From Flavobacterium psychrophilum (lineage in GTDB: Bacteria; Bacteroidota; Bacteroidia; Flavobacteriales; Flavobacteriaceae): a DNA stretch of 64,000 bases. Each line of letters begins with the position of its first letter. Positions within the stretch are counted from its first letter, which is position 1. The DNA lies in the NCBI GenBank assembly GCA_945860385.1, contig CAMAQD010000012.1, positions 50,652-114,651 on the forward strand. The letters are read 5' to 3'. A program made the translations under genes and the position numbers. The notes below the pieces were generated by a model, which was given only the letters and a program-made list of their open reading frames with translations, was not told where the DNA came from and made no database searches. Below are positions 35,596 to 44,697 of this stretch, piece after piece.

Positions 35596-36147
35596 ATGAA
35601 AACTAAAAAAAAAATTACGCTTTTATTGGTATTAGCTATCTCGATGATGTTCGCTAATAATTCGAATGCACAAGACACACCAGCAGCAACAAATTATGAT
35701 CAAGGATTTCGTTTAGGATTTGGTTTAAATGCAGGATATGCAGTTCACGATCCTTACAAATTGGCTTTAGGAGCAGATGCAAGATTGCAATATGACCTTT
35801 CAAAAAGATATTCTGTTACACTAACAACTGGATTTACAAATCTTTTTGTAAGCAAAGCAGATGGATCTGATTTAGGATTTATTCCAGCAAAAGCAGGATT
35901 TAAAGCTTTCGTTTGGAACGACCAATTTTACGTAATGGGAGAAGCTGGAGCCGCTTTTGCAGTAACAAACGATTATCATAAAACTTCATTACTTCTAGCG
36001 CCAAGCATTGGTTATGCTTCAAAATACATCGATGTTTCCTTGCATTATGAGTTCTACAATGATTTTGCAAGATTAAACAATAACGGAACTCAAGGTAAAG
36101 GTGTTGGCCAAGTTGGCGTACGTTTAGCTTACGGCTTCGAATTGTAA
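35596..36147 (+). CDS. Small outer-membrane beta-barrel-like protein
   Basis: The 183-residue protein has a signal peptide (KKKITLLLVLAISMMFANNSNAQ) and alternating hydrophobic strands such as RLGFGLNAGYAVHDPYKLALGADARLQYDLS. It ends in VGVRLAYGFEL, consistent with an eight-stranded barrel. I cannot assign a named subfamily. It is monocistronic, with a minus-7 element at 35551 and a strong terminator at 36168. Confidence 0.82.
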   Translation: MKTKKKITLLLVLAISMMFANNSNAQDTPAATNYDQGFRLGFGLNAGYAVHDPYKLALGADARLQYDLSKRYSVTLTTGFTNLFVSKADGSDLGFIPAKAGFKAFVWNDQFYVMGEAGAAFAVTNDYHKTSLLLAPSIGYASKYIDVSLHYEFYNDFARLNNNGTQGKGVGQVGVRLAYGFEL

Positions 36148-36167
36148 AAATTTAAAATTCTTGAAAG

Positions 36168-36196
36168 ATGCGCTGTAATTCAGCGCATTTTTTTTG
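36168..36196 (+). terminator. Rho-independent terminator
   Basis: ATGCGCTG and CAGCGCAT form an 8-bp stem with a 5-base loop, followed by eight T. It closes the small outer-membrane protein gene. Confidence 0.9.
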
Positions 36197-36245
36197 TTAA
36201 AAATTTCCGTTTTCAGACTGTGCTTCTTCTAAATGCCGTATTTTT

Positions 36246-36391
36246 GAGGAGCTTATTCCAGCTGTTCATTACAACCTTTTTCAATAAATTTATTTTTTCT
36301 AAGTCCTTGCAGGAGCTTCTTTTAGTCGCTCTGCAACAACAAGAAAAAAAAGAATTTCTTTTCAAAAGGGTTTTCATTTCCATCTGGGCTA
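36246..36391 (+). ncRNA. Candidate structured intergenic element with internal hairpin
   Basis: The segment begins GAGGAGCTTATTCCAGCTG and ends TTTCCATCTGGGCTA. In the middle is a hairpin, TTGCA-G-GAGC paired with GCTC-TGCAA (36307-36336). From memory, elements with such AGGAGC...GGGCTA ends around a variable hairpin are scattered in Flavobacterium intergenic regions; the known Flavo-1 RNA is one possible identity, which I cannot check. The 105-codon frame through it is low-complexity and unlikely to be coding. Confidence 0.4.
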
Positions 36392-36418
36392 AGGCATTTG
36401 TTTATAAAAAACCTTGTT

Positions 36419-37252
36419 ATGGAACAGTTCACAATCGAGCTCTTGTACAAAATCATCGGAATTGGTTCTACTTCAGGACTTGTTTACAAAGACAATTCCT
36501 TGTTTGTCATTTCCGACAACAGTTCCTTTCTATATGAATACCACGTTCAAGAAAACCAACTTTCCCGAATAAAACTCTTCGAAAACGGCCAAGAAAATAT
36601 TCCTAAAAAAGACAAATTCGATTTTGAATCCATTGCTCTCAAAGGAAACAAACTGCATCTTTTGGGTTCTGGTTCCACTTCCAAAAGAGAAAAAAGAATA
36701 ACCTACAATCTTGAAACCAAGCAAATCGGAGAAAAAGATTTATCAAAATTGTATCAAAATCTAAAACAAAATTGTTCGATTGCAGATGATGAACTTAACA
36801 TCGAAGGGGCATTATTCGATCATGAAAAATGGCTTTTATTTCAACGTGGAAACGGTGCGAATTCCAGAAATGGAATTTTTAAAACTAAATCACTCGAAAT
36901 AGAAAGTCAAACAGAGTTTATCGAAGTTTCATTGCCAAAAATCAAACACGTCGAAACTTCCTTTACCGACGCCATTTTGGTCGAAGACAAAATTTACTTT
37001 TTGGCCACAGCCGAAGATACCAATTCTACTTATGATGACGGCGAAATATTGGGAAGTCTTATCGGTCGAATAAACATCGAAACATTGGAAATCGAGTTTA
37101 CCCAAAAAATATCTGATACCCATAAATTTGAAGGATTGACACTTTATAAAAAAACAGCAACCGACATAGCTTTTCTAATTTGCCAAGACAATGATTCAGA
37201 TGTTTTGGAAACAAATATTTACAAATTAACATTAGATTTAAAACACAAGTAA
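36419..37252 (+). CDS. DUF6929-like conserved protein
   Basis: The 277-residue protein looks like a beta-propeller: blades such as [62 protein letters not shown] and [11 protein letters not shown] repeat at regular distance. No signal peptide is present. I believe it belongs to the DUF6929 family of Bacteroidota, with unknown function. I chose ATG 36419 rather than 36398, since the shorter start gives a clean N-terminus outside the structured element. It is followed after one base by the SDR gene. Confidence 0.75.
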   Translation: MEQFTIELLYKIIGIGSTSGLVYKDNSLFVISDNSSFLYEYHVQENQLSRIKLFENGQENIPKKDKFDFESIALKGNKLHLLGSGSTSKREKRITYNLETKQIGEKDLSKLYQNLKQNCSIADDELNIEGALFDHEKWLLFQRGNGANSRNGIFKTKSLEIESQTEFIEVSLPKIKHVETSFTDAILVEDKIYFLATAEDTNSTYDDGEILGSLIGRINIETLEIEFTQKISDTHKFEGLTLYKKTATDIAFLICQDNDSDVLETNIYKLTLDLKHK

Positions 37253-37253
37253 A

Positions 37254-37970
37254 ATGACAGACTTAAAAAATAAAAACGCCCTGATTACCGGAGCAGGAAA
37301 AGGAATTGGAAAAGCAATCGCTTTGGCTTTAGCCAAAGAAGGAGTGAATGTAATTCTATTGGCTAGAACTCAAGAAGAAATCGACAATGTAGCCATTAAA
37401 GCACGTTCCTTAAGAGTAAAAGCATTAGCAATAACTGCTGATGTAGCTGATATCAATTCCGTAAATGCTGCCGTAGCGAAAGCTTTAGCCGAATTCAAAA
37501 CCATCAACATTTTGATTAACAATGCCGGAATTGCTGCTTTTGGAAAATTCCTGGAATTGGAACCATCTGCTTGGGAACGCATTATCCAAGTCAATCTAAT
37601 GGGTACTTATTATGTTACGCGTGCCGTTTTACCTGGCATGATTGAAAGACAAACTGGCGATATCATCAATATTTCTTCAACAGCAGGACTAAACGGAAAT
37701 GCCTTGACAAGTGCCTACAGTGCCTCAAAATTTGCGGTTTTAGGATTGACCGATTCGTTGATGCAAGAAGTTCGTAAACACAATATTCGTGTAACCGCAC
37801 TTACGCCAAGTACCGTTGCCACTAATATGGCCAAAGAACTCAACCTAACTGACGGTAATCCCGAAAAAGTGATGCAAGCCGAAGATATGGCCGAATTAAT
37901 CATCGCCCAACTAAAATTAAACCGACGCGTTTTTATAAAAAATAGCAGTATTTGGTCAACAAATCCTTAA
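37254..37970 (+). CDS. Short-chain dehydrogenase, 3-ketoacyl-ACP reductase-like
   Basis: This 238-residue classical SDR has the NAD(P) site [10 protein letters not shown] (residues 12-21), NNAGIA, the catalytic Ser in ISSTAG and Tyr/Lys in [11 protein letters not shown]. An Asn in NLMGTYYVT completes the tetrad. [12 protein letters not shown] suggests NADP preference through the Arg. It could reduce 3-ketoacyl or other keto substrates. Main fabG function is not proven, because fatty-acid genes are not adjacent. It starts one base after the DUF6929 stop. Confidence 0.88.
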   Translation: MTDLKNKNALITGAGKGIGKAIALALAKEGVNVILLARTQEEIDNVAIKARSLRVKALAITADVADINSVNAAVAKALAEFKTINILINNAGIAAFGKFLELEPSAWERIIQVNLMGTYYVTRAVLPGMIERQTGDIINISSTAGLNGNALTSAYSASKFAVLGLTDSLMQEVRKHNIRVTALTPSTVATNMAKELNLTDGNPEKVMQAEDMAELIIAQLKLNRRVFIKNSSIWSTNP

Positions 37971-38008
37971 CTACTTTTTTTATTTTTTACTAACTAATAC
38001 TAAATAAA

Positions 38009-38078
38009 AAACCATTAAGGAAATTAAGGAGATTAAGAAAAAAACAAATCTTAATTTTCTTAATTCGCTTAATGGTTT
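38009..38078. terminator. Imperfect 30-bp inverted repeat between convergent genes
   Basis: AAACCATTAAG with following ATTAAG repeats (38009-38037) pairs imperfectly with TCTTAATTTTCTTAATTCGC-type sequence (38049-38078). T or A runs on both sides make a bidirectional terminator for the SDR and mtaB genes plausible. Confidence 0.65.
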
Positions 38079-38108
38079 AAAAAAAAGGACTTCTATTTTT
38101 AAAATGTT

Positions 38109-39437
38109 TTAAACTAAAGCTGAAACAAATTCCATTCTCACACTTCCGTCTTCATCAATTTTTGTCAAATTAATTTCTTGTAAAGTATTGGCCAATTCTG
38201 GATTCCAAGGTGTTTTTATGCGCACATAATTCTCGGTAAAGCCGTGAATATAACCTTCCTTGTTTTCACTTTCGAAAAGAACGGTTCTCTTTGTTCCTAT
38301 TTGGCTTTCATAAAAAGCACGACGTTTTTTTACCGATAATCCGCGTAACATTTTGCTACGTTTAGCCCTAACATTAGCAGGAACAACACCTTGCATTTCA
38401 GCAGCTTCTGTATTATCGCGCTCCGAATAGGTAAAAACGTGCAAATACGAAATATCCATTTCATTCAAATAATGATAGGTTTCGAGAAAATGTTCGTCGG
38501 TTTCACCAGGAAAACCAACAATCACGTCAACACCAATACAAGCATCAGGCATTACTTCCCGAATTTTGTTTACACGTTCGGTGTATATTTCTCGCTGATA
38601 ACGGCGTTTCATCAACTTCAGGATTTCATTGCTTCCCGATTGCAGCGGAATATGAAAATGCGGAACGAAAGTTCTACTTTTGGACACAAATTCAATAGTT
38701 TCGTTTTTCAATAAATTGGGTTCAATAGAGGAAATTCGCAATCTTTCAATTCCTTCCACTTTATCCAATTCCTGAACTAATTCCAAAAAAGTATGTTCGT
38801 GTTTTTTATTTCCAAATTCTCCTTTTCCGTAATCGCCAATGTTTACGCCAGTCAAAACAATTTCTTTAATTCCCTGGTCTGAAATTTCTTTGGCATTTTT
38901 AAGCACATTTTCCAAATCATCACTTCGGGAAATTCCTCTAGCCAACGGAATCGTGCAATACGTGCATTTGTAATCGCAACCGTCTTGCACTTTCAAGAAA
39001 GCACGCGTTCTGTCGCCTATGGAATAACTTCCCACATAAAAATCGGCTTCTTCAATTTCGCAGGAATGCACTTCTCCAAAATCGTTTTTGGATAAATCGT
39101 TTATGTAATCAGTGATTTTAAACTTTTCGGTAGCACCCAAAACCAAATCGACTCCGTCAACATTGGCTAATTCTTCGGGTTTCAATTGGGCGTAACAACC
39201 AATGGCGGCAACAAAAGCTTTGTCATTCAATTTCATAGCTTTTCGCACGACTTGCTTGAATTGTTTGTCGGCATTTTCAGTTACCGAACAGGTATTAATG
39301 ACATACATATCAGCAACTTCTTCAAAATCGACGCGGTCAAAACCTTCGTCCTGAAAATTTCGGGCAATTGTAGAGGTTTCCGAAAAATTCAATTTGCAAC
39401 CTAACGTGTAGAACGCTACTTTTTTTCTATTTTCCAT
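38109..39437 (-). CDS. mtaB: tRNA t6A37 methylthiotransferase MtaB
   Basis: The 442-residue radical-SAM enzyme has the N-terminal MTTase domain (KVAFYTLGCKLNFSETST, NTCSVTENADKQFKQ, IGCYAQLKPEEL). The radical SAM CxxxCxxC is in DGCDYKCTYCTIPLARG, and a C-terminal TRAM domain starts near GTKRTVLFESENKEGYIHG. It adds a methylthio group to t6A37 of ANN-decoding tRNAs. MENRKKVAFYTLGC at ATG 39437 is preferred over a TTG four codons upstream. A TAATTTTG minus-7 element lies at 39482-39489. Confidence 0.95.
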   Translation of the reverse strand: MENRKKVAFYTLGCKLNFSETSTIARNFQDEGFDRVDFEEVADMYVINTCSVTENADKQFKQVVRKAMKLNDKAFVAAIGCYAQLKPEELANVDGVDLVLGATEKFKITDYINDLSKNDFGEVHSCEIEEADFYVGSYSIGDRTRAFLKVQDGCDYKCTYCTIPLARGISRSDDLENVLKNAKEISDQGIKEIVLTGVNIGDYGKGEFGNKKHEHTFLELVQELDKVEGIERLRISSIEPNLLKNETIEFVSKSRTFVPHFHIPLQSGSNEILKLMKRRYQREIYTERVNKIREVMPDACIGVDVIVGFPGETDEHFLETYHYLNEMDISYLHVFTYSERDNTEAAEMQGVVPANVRAKRSKMLRGLSVKKRRAFYESQIGTKRTVLFESENKEGYIHGFTENYVRIKTPWNPELANTLQEINLTKIDEDGSVRMEFVSALV

Positions 39438-39481
39438 AAAATCGCTCAATTAATGAAATCGTTGTCAAAAAATTGAGGTTG

Positions 39482-39489
39482 CAAAATTA
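39482..39489 (-). promoter_or_regulatory. Minus-7 element of mtaB
   Basis: On the minus strand TAATTTTG matches TAnnTTTG, 45 bp before the mtaB ATG. Confidence 0.55.
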
Positions 39490-39543
39490 CAAACAAAAAA
39501 CTTAAAATGAAATCATTAGTTGGTTAAGAAAGAGAAACAAATT

Positions 39544-39581
39544 AAAATGACCACAACTGTTCTTGCAGTTATGGTCATTTT
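39544..39581 (-). terminator. Terminator of the glmU-like gene
   Basis: AAAATGACCACAACTG and CAGTTATGGTCATTTT form a 16-bp stem with one mismatch and a 6-base loop, flanked by A and T runs. It lies 20 bp after the GlmU-like stop on the minus strand. Confidence 0.85.
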
Positions 39582-39600
39582 TAAATTATACTATTTCTAA

Positions 39601-40776
39601 TTATTCTTTCCTCCACTTTTTAGTTTCCTCAAAAATATGCTGTAAAATCGAGGCTTCTTTCTCATCGAAATCTATATTTCTGCGACTCATTACTAATCGG
39701 GCAGTTTCAAAAGCTTTTTTGGTAATATAAGTGGTAAATCCTGAAGCGCCTCCCCAAGAAAAACTCGGTACAAAATTGCGTGGAAATCCAGAACCAAAAA
39801 TATTAGCACTCACTCCCACAACAGTTCCGGTGTTGAACATTGTGTTGATACCACATTTACTGTGATCTCCCATCATTAGCCCACAAAATTGAAGTCCAGT
39901 TTTGGCAAAACCTTCGGTTTCATAACTCCACAGTTTAACTTCATCGTAATTGTTTTTCAGGTTTGAATTGTTACTGTCGGCACCAATATTACACCATTCG
40001 CCCAAAACGGAATTTCCTAAAAATCCATCGTGGCCTTTATTAGAATAACTAAAAATTACTGAATTATTGACTTCTCCTCCAATTCTGGAATAAGGACCTA
40101 CGGTAGTTGCACCATAAATTTTAGTAGCCATTTTTATTTGTGCATTGTCACACAAAGCCAGAGGCCCACGAATGACAGAGCCCTCCATTATCTCGGAATT
40201 TTTTCCAATATAAATGGGTCCAGAAGATGCATTTAAAGTTACAAATTCAAGCTTTGCTCCTTCTTCAATAAATATATTTTCTTTGGAAATCGTATTGACA
40301 CTCTTTGGAATTGGTTGTGATTTCCTGTCTTCGGTCAAGAGTTGAAAATCTTCACGAATTGCCGCGTCATTATGAGAGAAAATATCATACGTATGTTCTA
40401 TTCTTAAACAATCACATTCAAATTCTATAATTTCATAGGTATCAAAATCTACTTCTTCCTGATTTTCATTAGTAAAAAATGCAATTACATCCTCACCTTT
40501 AAAAATAGCTTGGTTAGAAGTTAGATTACTGACCATTTCCGCCAAAATTGAATTGGGAAGAAAGGAAGCGTTAATCATAATATTCTCTTCCATTTCCACC
40601 ATTGGAAATTTCTCTGATAAATATTCCTCGGTTAATGTTGTCGTGGTAGAACCCAAACGCATTTCCCATTTTTGGCGAATTGTCATAATCCCAACAAGAA
40701 TATCGGCAACTGGGCGGGTGAAAGTAAAAGGCAACAAAGCACTTCTTGCTGGTCCGTCGAAAAGTATATAATTCAT
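39601..40776 (-). CDS. Alternative GlmU-family sugar nucleotidyltransferase/acyltransferase
   Basis: The 391-residue protein matches the Bacteroidota GlmU-like family. Its N-terminus NYILFDGPARSALLPFTFTRPVADILVGIMTIRQKWE replaces the usual LAAGxGxR loop, with key elements R-x-x-L-L-P-x-T-x-T-R-P. The C-terminal half is a left-handed beta-helix (IYIGKNSEIMEGSVIRGPLALCDNAQIKM and GHDGFLGNSVLGEWCNIGADSNNSNLKNNY). It probably supplies UDP-GlcNAc for peptidoglycan and LPS, but the nucleotidyltransferase half is divergent. A TAACTTTG minus-7 element and a small dyad lie in its leader. Confidence 0.9.
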   Translation of the reverse strand: MNYILFDGPARSALLPFTFTRPVADILVGIMTIRQKWEMRLGSTTTTLTEEYLSEKFPMVEMEENIMINASFLPNSILAEMVSNLTSNQAIFKGEDVIAFFTNENQEEVDFDTYEIIEFECDCLRIEHTYDIFSHNDAAIREDFQLLTEDRKSQPIPKSVNTISKENIFIEEGAKLEFVTLNASSGPIYIGKNSEIMEGSVIRGPLALCDNAQIKMATKIYGATTVGPYSRIGGEVNNSVIFSYSNKGHDGFLGNSVLGEWCNIGADSNNSNLKNNYDEVKLWSYETEGFAKTGLQFCGLMMGDHSKCGINTMFNTGTVVGVSANIFGSGFPRNFVPSFSWGGASGFTTYITKKAFETARLVMSRRNIDFDEKEASILQHIFEETKKWRKE

Positions 40777-40793
40777 AGTGTATTTTTGTTAGG

Positions 40794-40834
40794 GACAAGT
40801 TGTGACTTGTCTGTACTTTAGAAATTCAAAGTTA
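40794..40834 (-). promoter_or_regulatory. Promoter and leader dyad of the glmU-like gene
   Basis: On the minus strand TAACTTTG at 40834-40827 matches TAnnTTTG, 51 bp before the ATG. The leader then holds a 7-bp dyad (GACAAGT and ACTTGTC, 40794-40811, 4-base loop), a possible operator or RNA hairpin. Confidence 0.55.
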
Positions 40835-40861
40835 CAAAGTTTTGGATGCAATAAAAATAAA

Positions 40862-40888
40862 AAAAGCCCCACGATTGGTGAGGCTTTG
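40862..40888 (-). terminator. Terminator of rpmE2
   Basis: Read on the minus strand, AAAGCCTCAC, a short loop and GTGGGGCTTT are followed by a T run. One G-T pair is present. It lies about 20 bp after the rpmE2 stop. Confidence 0.85.
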
Positions 40889-40910
40889 TATAGTATTAAA
40901 CTGATAAATA

Positions 40911-41162
40911 TTATTTACCGTGTTTAGCGTATTTAGTTTTGAATTTATCAATACGTCCTGCGGTATCGATAAGTTTAGATTTACCTGTGTAAAAAGGGTG
41001 AGAAGTTCTAGAGATCTCCATTTTTACAACTGGATATTCAACTCCGTCAACAGTAATTGTTTCTCTTGTATCTGCTGTAGATTTAGTGATAAAAACGTCT
41101 TCATTTGACATGTCTTTGAATGCAACTAATCTGTAATTTTCTGGGTGAATTCCTTTTTTCAT
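40911..41162 (-). CDS. rpmE2: 50S ribosomal protein L31 type B
   Basis: This 83-residue protein starts [20 protein letters not shown] and contains [24 protein letters not shown], the L31 signature. It has no cysteine, so it is the zinc-independent type B form. Zinc-free L31 often replaces the Cys form under zinc limitation. In Bacteroidota it can be the only copy. It has a good promoter at 41277-41306 and a leader of about 108 nt, long for this genome. Confidence 0.97.
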   Translation of the reverse strand: MKKGIHPENYRLVAFKDMSNEDVFITKSTADTRETITVDGVEYPVVKMEISRTSHPFYTGKSKLIDTAGRIDKFKTKYAKHGK

Positions 41163-41276
41163 TTTATTTTTATTTATTTTTCTGAGCGTTTTAATTTTGA
41201 AGCTTTCTCGACTTTCGGAAAAGGTGTAAATGCAACTGCCCGTTTTGTTTAAAACCTATTATTTATTTTGAGATTG

Positions 41277-41306
41277 CAAATTTACACTAATTTTTCAATA
41301 ATCAAA
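41277..41306 (-). promoter_or_regulatory. Promoter of rpmE2, TTTG-N18-TAAATTTG
   Basis: On the minus strand TTTG (41306-41303) is followed after 18 bases by TAAATTTG (41284-41277), the full Bacteroidota promoter consensus. The expected transcription start near 41270 leaves about 108 nt of leader. Confidence 0.75.
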
Positions 41307-41372
41307 TGTTTAGTTTAATTTTTTTTATGAATGTAAAAAACGATTTTTTCACTTCAATAAATGGGGAATTGT

Positions 41373-41380
41373 TATATTTG
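41373..41380 (+). promoter_or_regulatory. Minus-7 element of the DUF4199 operon
   Basis: TATATTTG is an exact TAnnTTTG match, 27 bp before the ATG at 41408. Confidence 0.6.
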
Positions 41381-41407
41381 TACATTATTAAATAAAAACT
41401 TTCAATT

Positions 41408-41935
41408 ATGAACGAGATTATAAAGAAAAACGGAGTTTCCTTTGGGATTATTACTGGTGTTGTAAGTGCTTTGATTACAACCGCTATTTATTCTATTGAT
41501 TTAAATCTATTTACAAAATGGTGGCTTGGGATTATAATTTTCTTAATCTACATCACTATTGGAATAATTTTATTATCAAAAACCAAAAAAGAATTAAAAG
41601 GCATTTTCTCATTTAAAGAGGCTTTCACTACTTATTTCATCTCTGCAGTTATTGGAATATTAATTTCTGTTAGTTTCAACATCCTTTTATTTAATATTAT
41701 AGATCCTTCGGTAAAAGACACATTAAATGAAATTACCATTAAATACACAGCCGAGACCATGCAAAAATTTGGAGCTCCATCATCTGCAATAAATGAAGCT
41801 ATCAAAAAAATGCAAGAAAGCAATCCATATTCTACTATTGAACTAATTAAAGGATCTGCTTTTAGCATTGCTGGAAGTGCTCTTTTTGGATTGCTATTAG
41901 CTTTAATCTTCAAAAGCAAACCTTCTCAAGAATAA
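41408..41935 (+). CDS. DUF4199 domain membrane protein
   Basis: The 175-residue protein has four membrane segments: GVSFGIITGVVSALITTAIY, WWLGIIIFLIYITIGIILL, YFISAVIGILISVSFNILLF and SIAGSALFGLLLALIF. The conserved FSFKEAFTTYF lies between helices two and three, typical of DUF4199 in Bacteroidota. Function is unknown. It begins an operon with the GT2 gene seven bases downstream, an association common in flavobacteria. Confidence 0.85.
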   Translation: MNEIIKKNGVSFGIITGVVSALITTAIYSIDLNLFTKWWLGIIIFLIYITIGIILLSKTKKELKGIFSFKEAFTTYFISAVIGILISVSFNILLFNIIDPSVKDTLNEITIKYTAETMQKFGAPSSAINEAIKKMQESNPYSTIELIKGSAFSIAGSALFGLLLALIFKSKPSQE

Positions 41936-41942
41936 AAAATAA

Positions 41943-42896
41943 ATGAATTTATCCATACTTATTCCGCTTCTCAACGAAGACGAATCGATAAAAGAATTGT
42001 ACACTTGGATTATCTCGGTAATGAAGTCAAACAATTATTCTTACGAAGTAATTTTTATTGATGACGGAAGTTCTGATAATTCTTGGACAATTATCGAAGA
42101 ATTAGCATCTGAAAATCCAAACGTAAAAGGCATTCGCTTTATGAAAAATTTTGGAAAATCACAAGCCTTGCACGCTGGTTTTGCCAAAGCTCAAGGCGAT
42201 GTCATTATCACAATGGATGCCGATTTACAAGACAGTCCTGAAGAAATTCCAGGATTATACAAAATGATTACAAGTCAAAATTTCGATTTGGTTTCTGGTT
42301 GGAAAAAGAAACGATATGACTCTGTTGTTGCCAAAAATCTTCCTTCCAAATTATTCAATTGGGCTGCCAGAAAAACCTCAGGTGTGGAACTAAATGACTT
42401 CAATTGCGGATTGAAAGCCTACAAAAATGACGTTGTAAAAAACATAGAAGTATCGGGAGAAATGCATCGTTACATCCCGGTTTTAGCAAAAAATGCTGGT
42501 TTTAGTAAAATTGGCGAAAAAGTGGTTCAACATCAAGCCAGAAAATATGGCGAAACCAAGTTTGGAATGGATCGTTTTGTGAATGGTTTTCTGGATTTAA
42601 TAACGATTTGGTTTATATCGCGTTTTGGAAAAAGACCAATGCACCTGTTTGGAGCAATGGGTTCTGTAATGTTTATTATTGGATTTATTGCCGCTGGATT
42701 TATTGGTTTTATGAAATTATACAAGTTGTATCACGATTTACCTTATGATTTGGTCACCAACAATCCTTGGTTTTACATTTCGTTAACCACAATGGTTTTA
42801 GGAACACAATTGTTTTTGGCAGGATTTCTTGGGGAAATCATTTTAAGAACCAAAAACAATGAAGAACGTTACAAAATTTCTAAGGAAATAAATTAG
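41943..42896 (+). CDS. Polyprenyl-phosphate glycosyltransferase (DPM1/GtrB-like GT2)
   Basis: This 317-residue enzyme has LSILIPLLNEDESIKELY, FIDDGSSDNSW, MKNFGKSQALHAGFAKAQGD and MDADLQDSPEEIPGLY (DAD metal site). Two C-terminal membrane helices follow (LFGAMGSVMFIIGFIAAGF and FYISLTTMVLGTQLFLAGFL). It shares order and motifs with the GT2 at 30309, so the two are paralogues. It likely transfers a hexose to undecaprenyl phosphate. The phospho-sugar mutase behind it may supply the sugar-1-phosphate for its nucleotide donor. Confidence 0.92.
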   Translation: MNLSILIPLLNEDESIKELYTWIISVMKSNNYSYEVIFIDDGSSDNSWTIIEELASENPNVKGIRFMKNFGKSQALHAGFAKAQGDVIITMDADLQDSPEEIPGLYKMITSQNFDLVSGWKKKRYDSVVAKNLPSKLFNWAARKTSGVELNDFNCGLKAYKNDVVKNIEVSGEMHRYIPVLAKNAGFSKIGEKVVQHQARKYGETKFGMDRFVNGFLDLITIWFISRFGKRPMHLFGAMGSVMFIIGFIAAGFIGFMKLYKLYHDLPYDLVTNNPWFYISLTTMVLGTQLFLAGFLGEIILRTKNNEERYKISKEIN

Positions 42897-42898
42897 AT

Positions 42899-42931
42899 AA
42901 ACATGAGGACGAAATTTGCGTCCTCAAGTTT
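42899..42931 (+). terminator. Hairpin between GT2 and phospho-sugar mutase
   Basis: TGAGGACG (42904-42911) and CGTCCTCA (42919-42926) form a perfect 8-bp stem with a 7-base loop, extended by AAAC/GTTT after one mismatch. The T tail is weak, so it may attenuate rather than terminate. Confidence 0.65.
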
Positions 42932-42965
42932 ATAAAAGATATACAAATTTTAAAAAATAAATAAA

Positions 42966-44693
42966 ATGGAAATCAAACAAAACATTTTAGACGCAGTAAA
43001 CGAATGGTTAACACCAACATTTGACGCAAAAACTCAAGAAGCCGTCATCGAAATGATGACTTCTTCGCCAAAAGATTTAGAAGAGAGTTTTTATAAAAAT
43101 CTGGAATTCGGAACAGGTGGAATGCGCGGCGTGATGGGCGTTGGAAATAATCGCATCAACAAATACACTCTTGGAAAAAGTACTCAAGGACTTTCTGATT
43201 ATTTGAAAATTGCGTTTCCAAACCAAGCTTTGAAAGCCGTTATTGCTTTTGACTGTCGTCACAACAGCAAAACTTTGGCTAAAACTGTTGCCGATGTTTT
43301 CTCAGCGAATGGTATTCAAGTGTATTTATTTTCGGATTTGCGACCAACACCAGAATTATCTTTTGCCCTAAAATATCTTGGTTGCCAATGCGGAATTGTT
43401 TTAACTGCATCGCACAATCCACCGGAATACAACGGTTACAAAGTATATTGGGAAGATGGTGGACAAATCGTTCCTCCGCAAGATGGTGACATCATCAACA
43501 CGATTGAAAATTTGAATTACAATCAAATCAAGTTTGATGCCAACGAAGATTTGATACAATATATAGATGCAGAAATTGACCAAGCATTCATCAAATCGAC
43601 TATCCAGAACGCAAGTTTTGGAACTTCGCAAGAAGCGAAAAATAATTTAAATATTGTATTTACGTCTTTGCACGGAACTTCGATTACACTGATTCCTGAT
43701 ACTTTTGCGCAAGCTGGTTATCCAAACGTGAATATTGTTGAAGAGCAAAGAGTTCCAAATGGTGACTTCCCAACGGTGAAATCTCCAAATCCTGAAGAAC
43801 CTGAGGCTTTGACATTGGCATTGGAATTGGCAGACAAAACCAACGCAGATATTGTTGTTGGAACTGATCCAGATTGCGATAGATTGGGCGTTGCCGTTCG
43901 AAATAACGAAGGTAAAATGATTTTATTGAATGGAAATCAAACGATGATTTTGATGACCGCCTTTTTATTGAAAGAATGGAAAAAAGCGGGTAAAATCAAT
44001 GGAAAACAATTTGTAGGTTCGACTATTGTTTCTACTCCGATGATAATGGAATTGGCGACCGCTTATGGAGTGGAATGCAAAGTAGGTTTGACTGGTTTTA
44101 AATGGATTGCCAAAATGATTAAGGATTTTCCTGAATTGGAATTCATTGGCGGCGGCGAAGAAAGTTTTGGATTTATGGTGGGCGACGCTGTTCGCGATAA
44201 GGATGCTGTTGCAGCTACTTTATTGATTTGCGAATTGGCGGCTCAAGTCAAAGCCAAAGGAAGTTCTGTTTATAAAGAATTACAACAATTATACGTAGAA
44301 CACGGGTTTTATAAAGAACATTTGATTTCGATTACTAAAAAAGGAATGGAAGGTTTGGCCCAAATCAATCAAATGATGGTTGATTTACGTGAAAATCCTG
44401 TGAAAGAAATAAACGGACAACGTGTGATTATGTTGGAAGATTACAAATCATCTGTTGCCAAAAACCTATTAACAGGCGAAGAAGAAACGATGAACATTCC
44501 AAAATCGGATGTATTGATTTATTATACTGAAGATGGCTCGAAAATTTGCGCCAGACCAAGCGGAACCGAACCAAAAATTAAATTTTACATAAGCGTAAAC
44601 ACCGAATTAGACAGCGTAGAAAATTTTACGAAAGTGGAAACTGTTTTAAATGACAAAATCAAAAACATCATTGCAGCAATGCAGTTGAGCTAA
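42966..44693 (+). CDS. Phospho-sugar mutase (phosphoglucomutase/phosphomannomutase)
   Basis: The 575-residue protein is full length. It has [17 protein letters not shown] near residue 50, the phosphoserine loop [14 protein letters not shown] with Ser149, the Mg2+ loop [13 protein letters not shown], the sugar loop [13 protein letters not shown] and the phosphate-binding [12 protein letters not shown]. It interconverts hexose-6- and hexose-1-phosphate for nucleotide-sugar synthesis. The length fits the PgcA-like group. The following DUF1016 gene starts four bases after its stop, an unusually tight link for an accessory gene. Confidence 0.95.
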   Translation: MEIKQNILDAVNEWLTPTFDAKTQEAVIEMMTSSPKDLEESFYKNLEFGTGGMRGVMGVGNNRINKYTLGKSTQGLSDYLKIAFPNQALKAVIAFDCRHNSKTLAKTVADVFSANGIQVYLFSDLRPTPELSFALKYLGCQCGIVLTASHNPPEYNGYKVYWEDGGQIVPPQDGDIINTIENLNYNQIKFDANEDLIQYIDAEIDQAFIKSTIQNASFGTSQEAKNNLNIVFTSLHGTSITLIPDTFAQAGYPNVNIVEEQRVPNGDFPTVKSPNPEEPEALTLALELADKTNADIVVGTDPDCDRLGVAVRNNEGKMILLNGNQTMILMTAFLLKEWKKAGKINGKQFVGSTIVSTPMIMELATAYGVECKVGLTGFKWIAKMIKDFPELEFIGGGEESFGFMVGDAVRDKDAVAATLLICELAAQVKAKGSSVYKELQQLYVEHGFYKEHLISITKKGMEGLAQINQMMVDLRENPVKEINGQRVIMLEDYKSSVAKNLLTGEEETMNIPKSDVLIYYTEDGSKICARPSGTEPKIKFYISVNTELDSVENFTKVETVLNDKIKNIIAAMQLS

Positions 44694-44697
44694 ATAA

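Noticed and set aside
36220..36537. Open frame of 105 codons as a gene
   Set aside because: It runs through a structured non-coding element and into the DUF6929 gene in another frame. The composition is Leu/Phe-rich and has no family signature.
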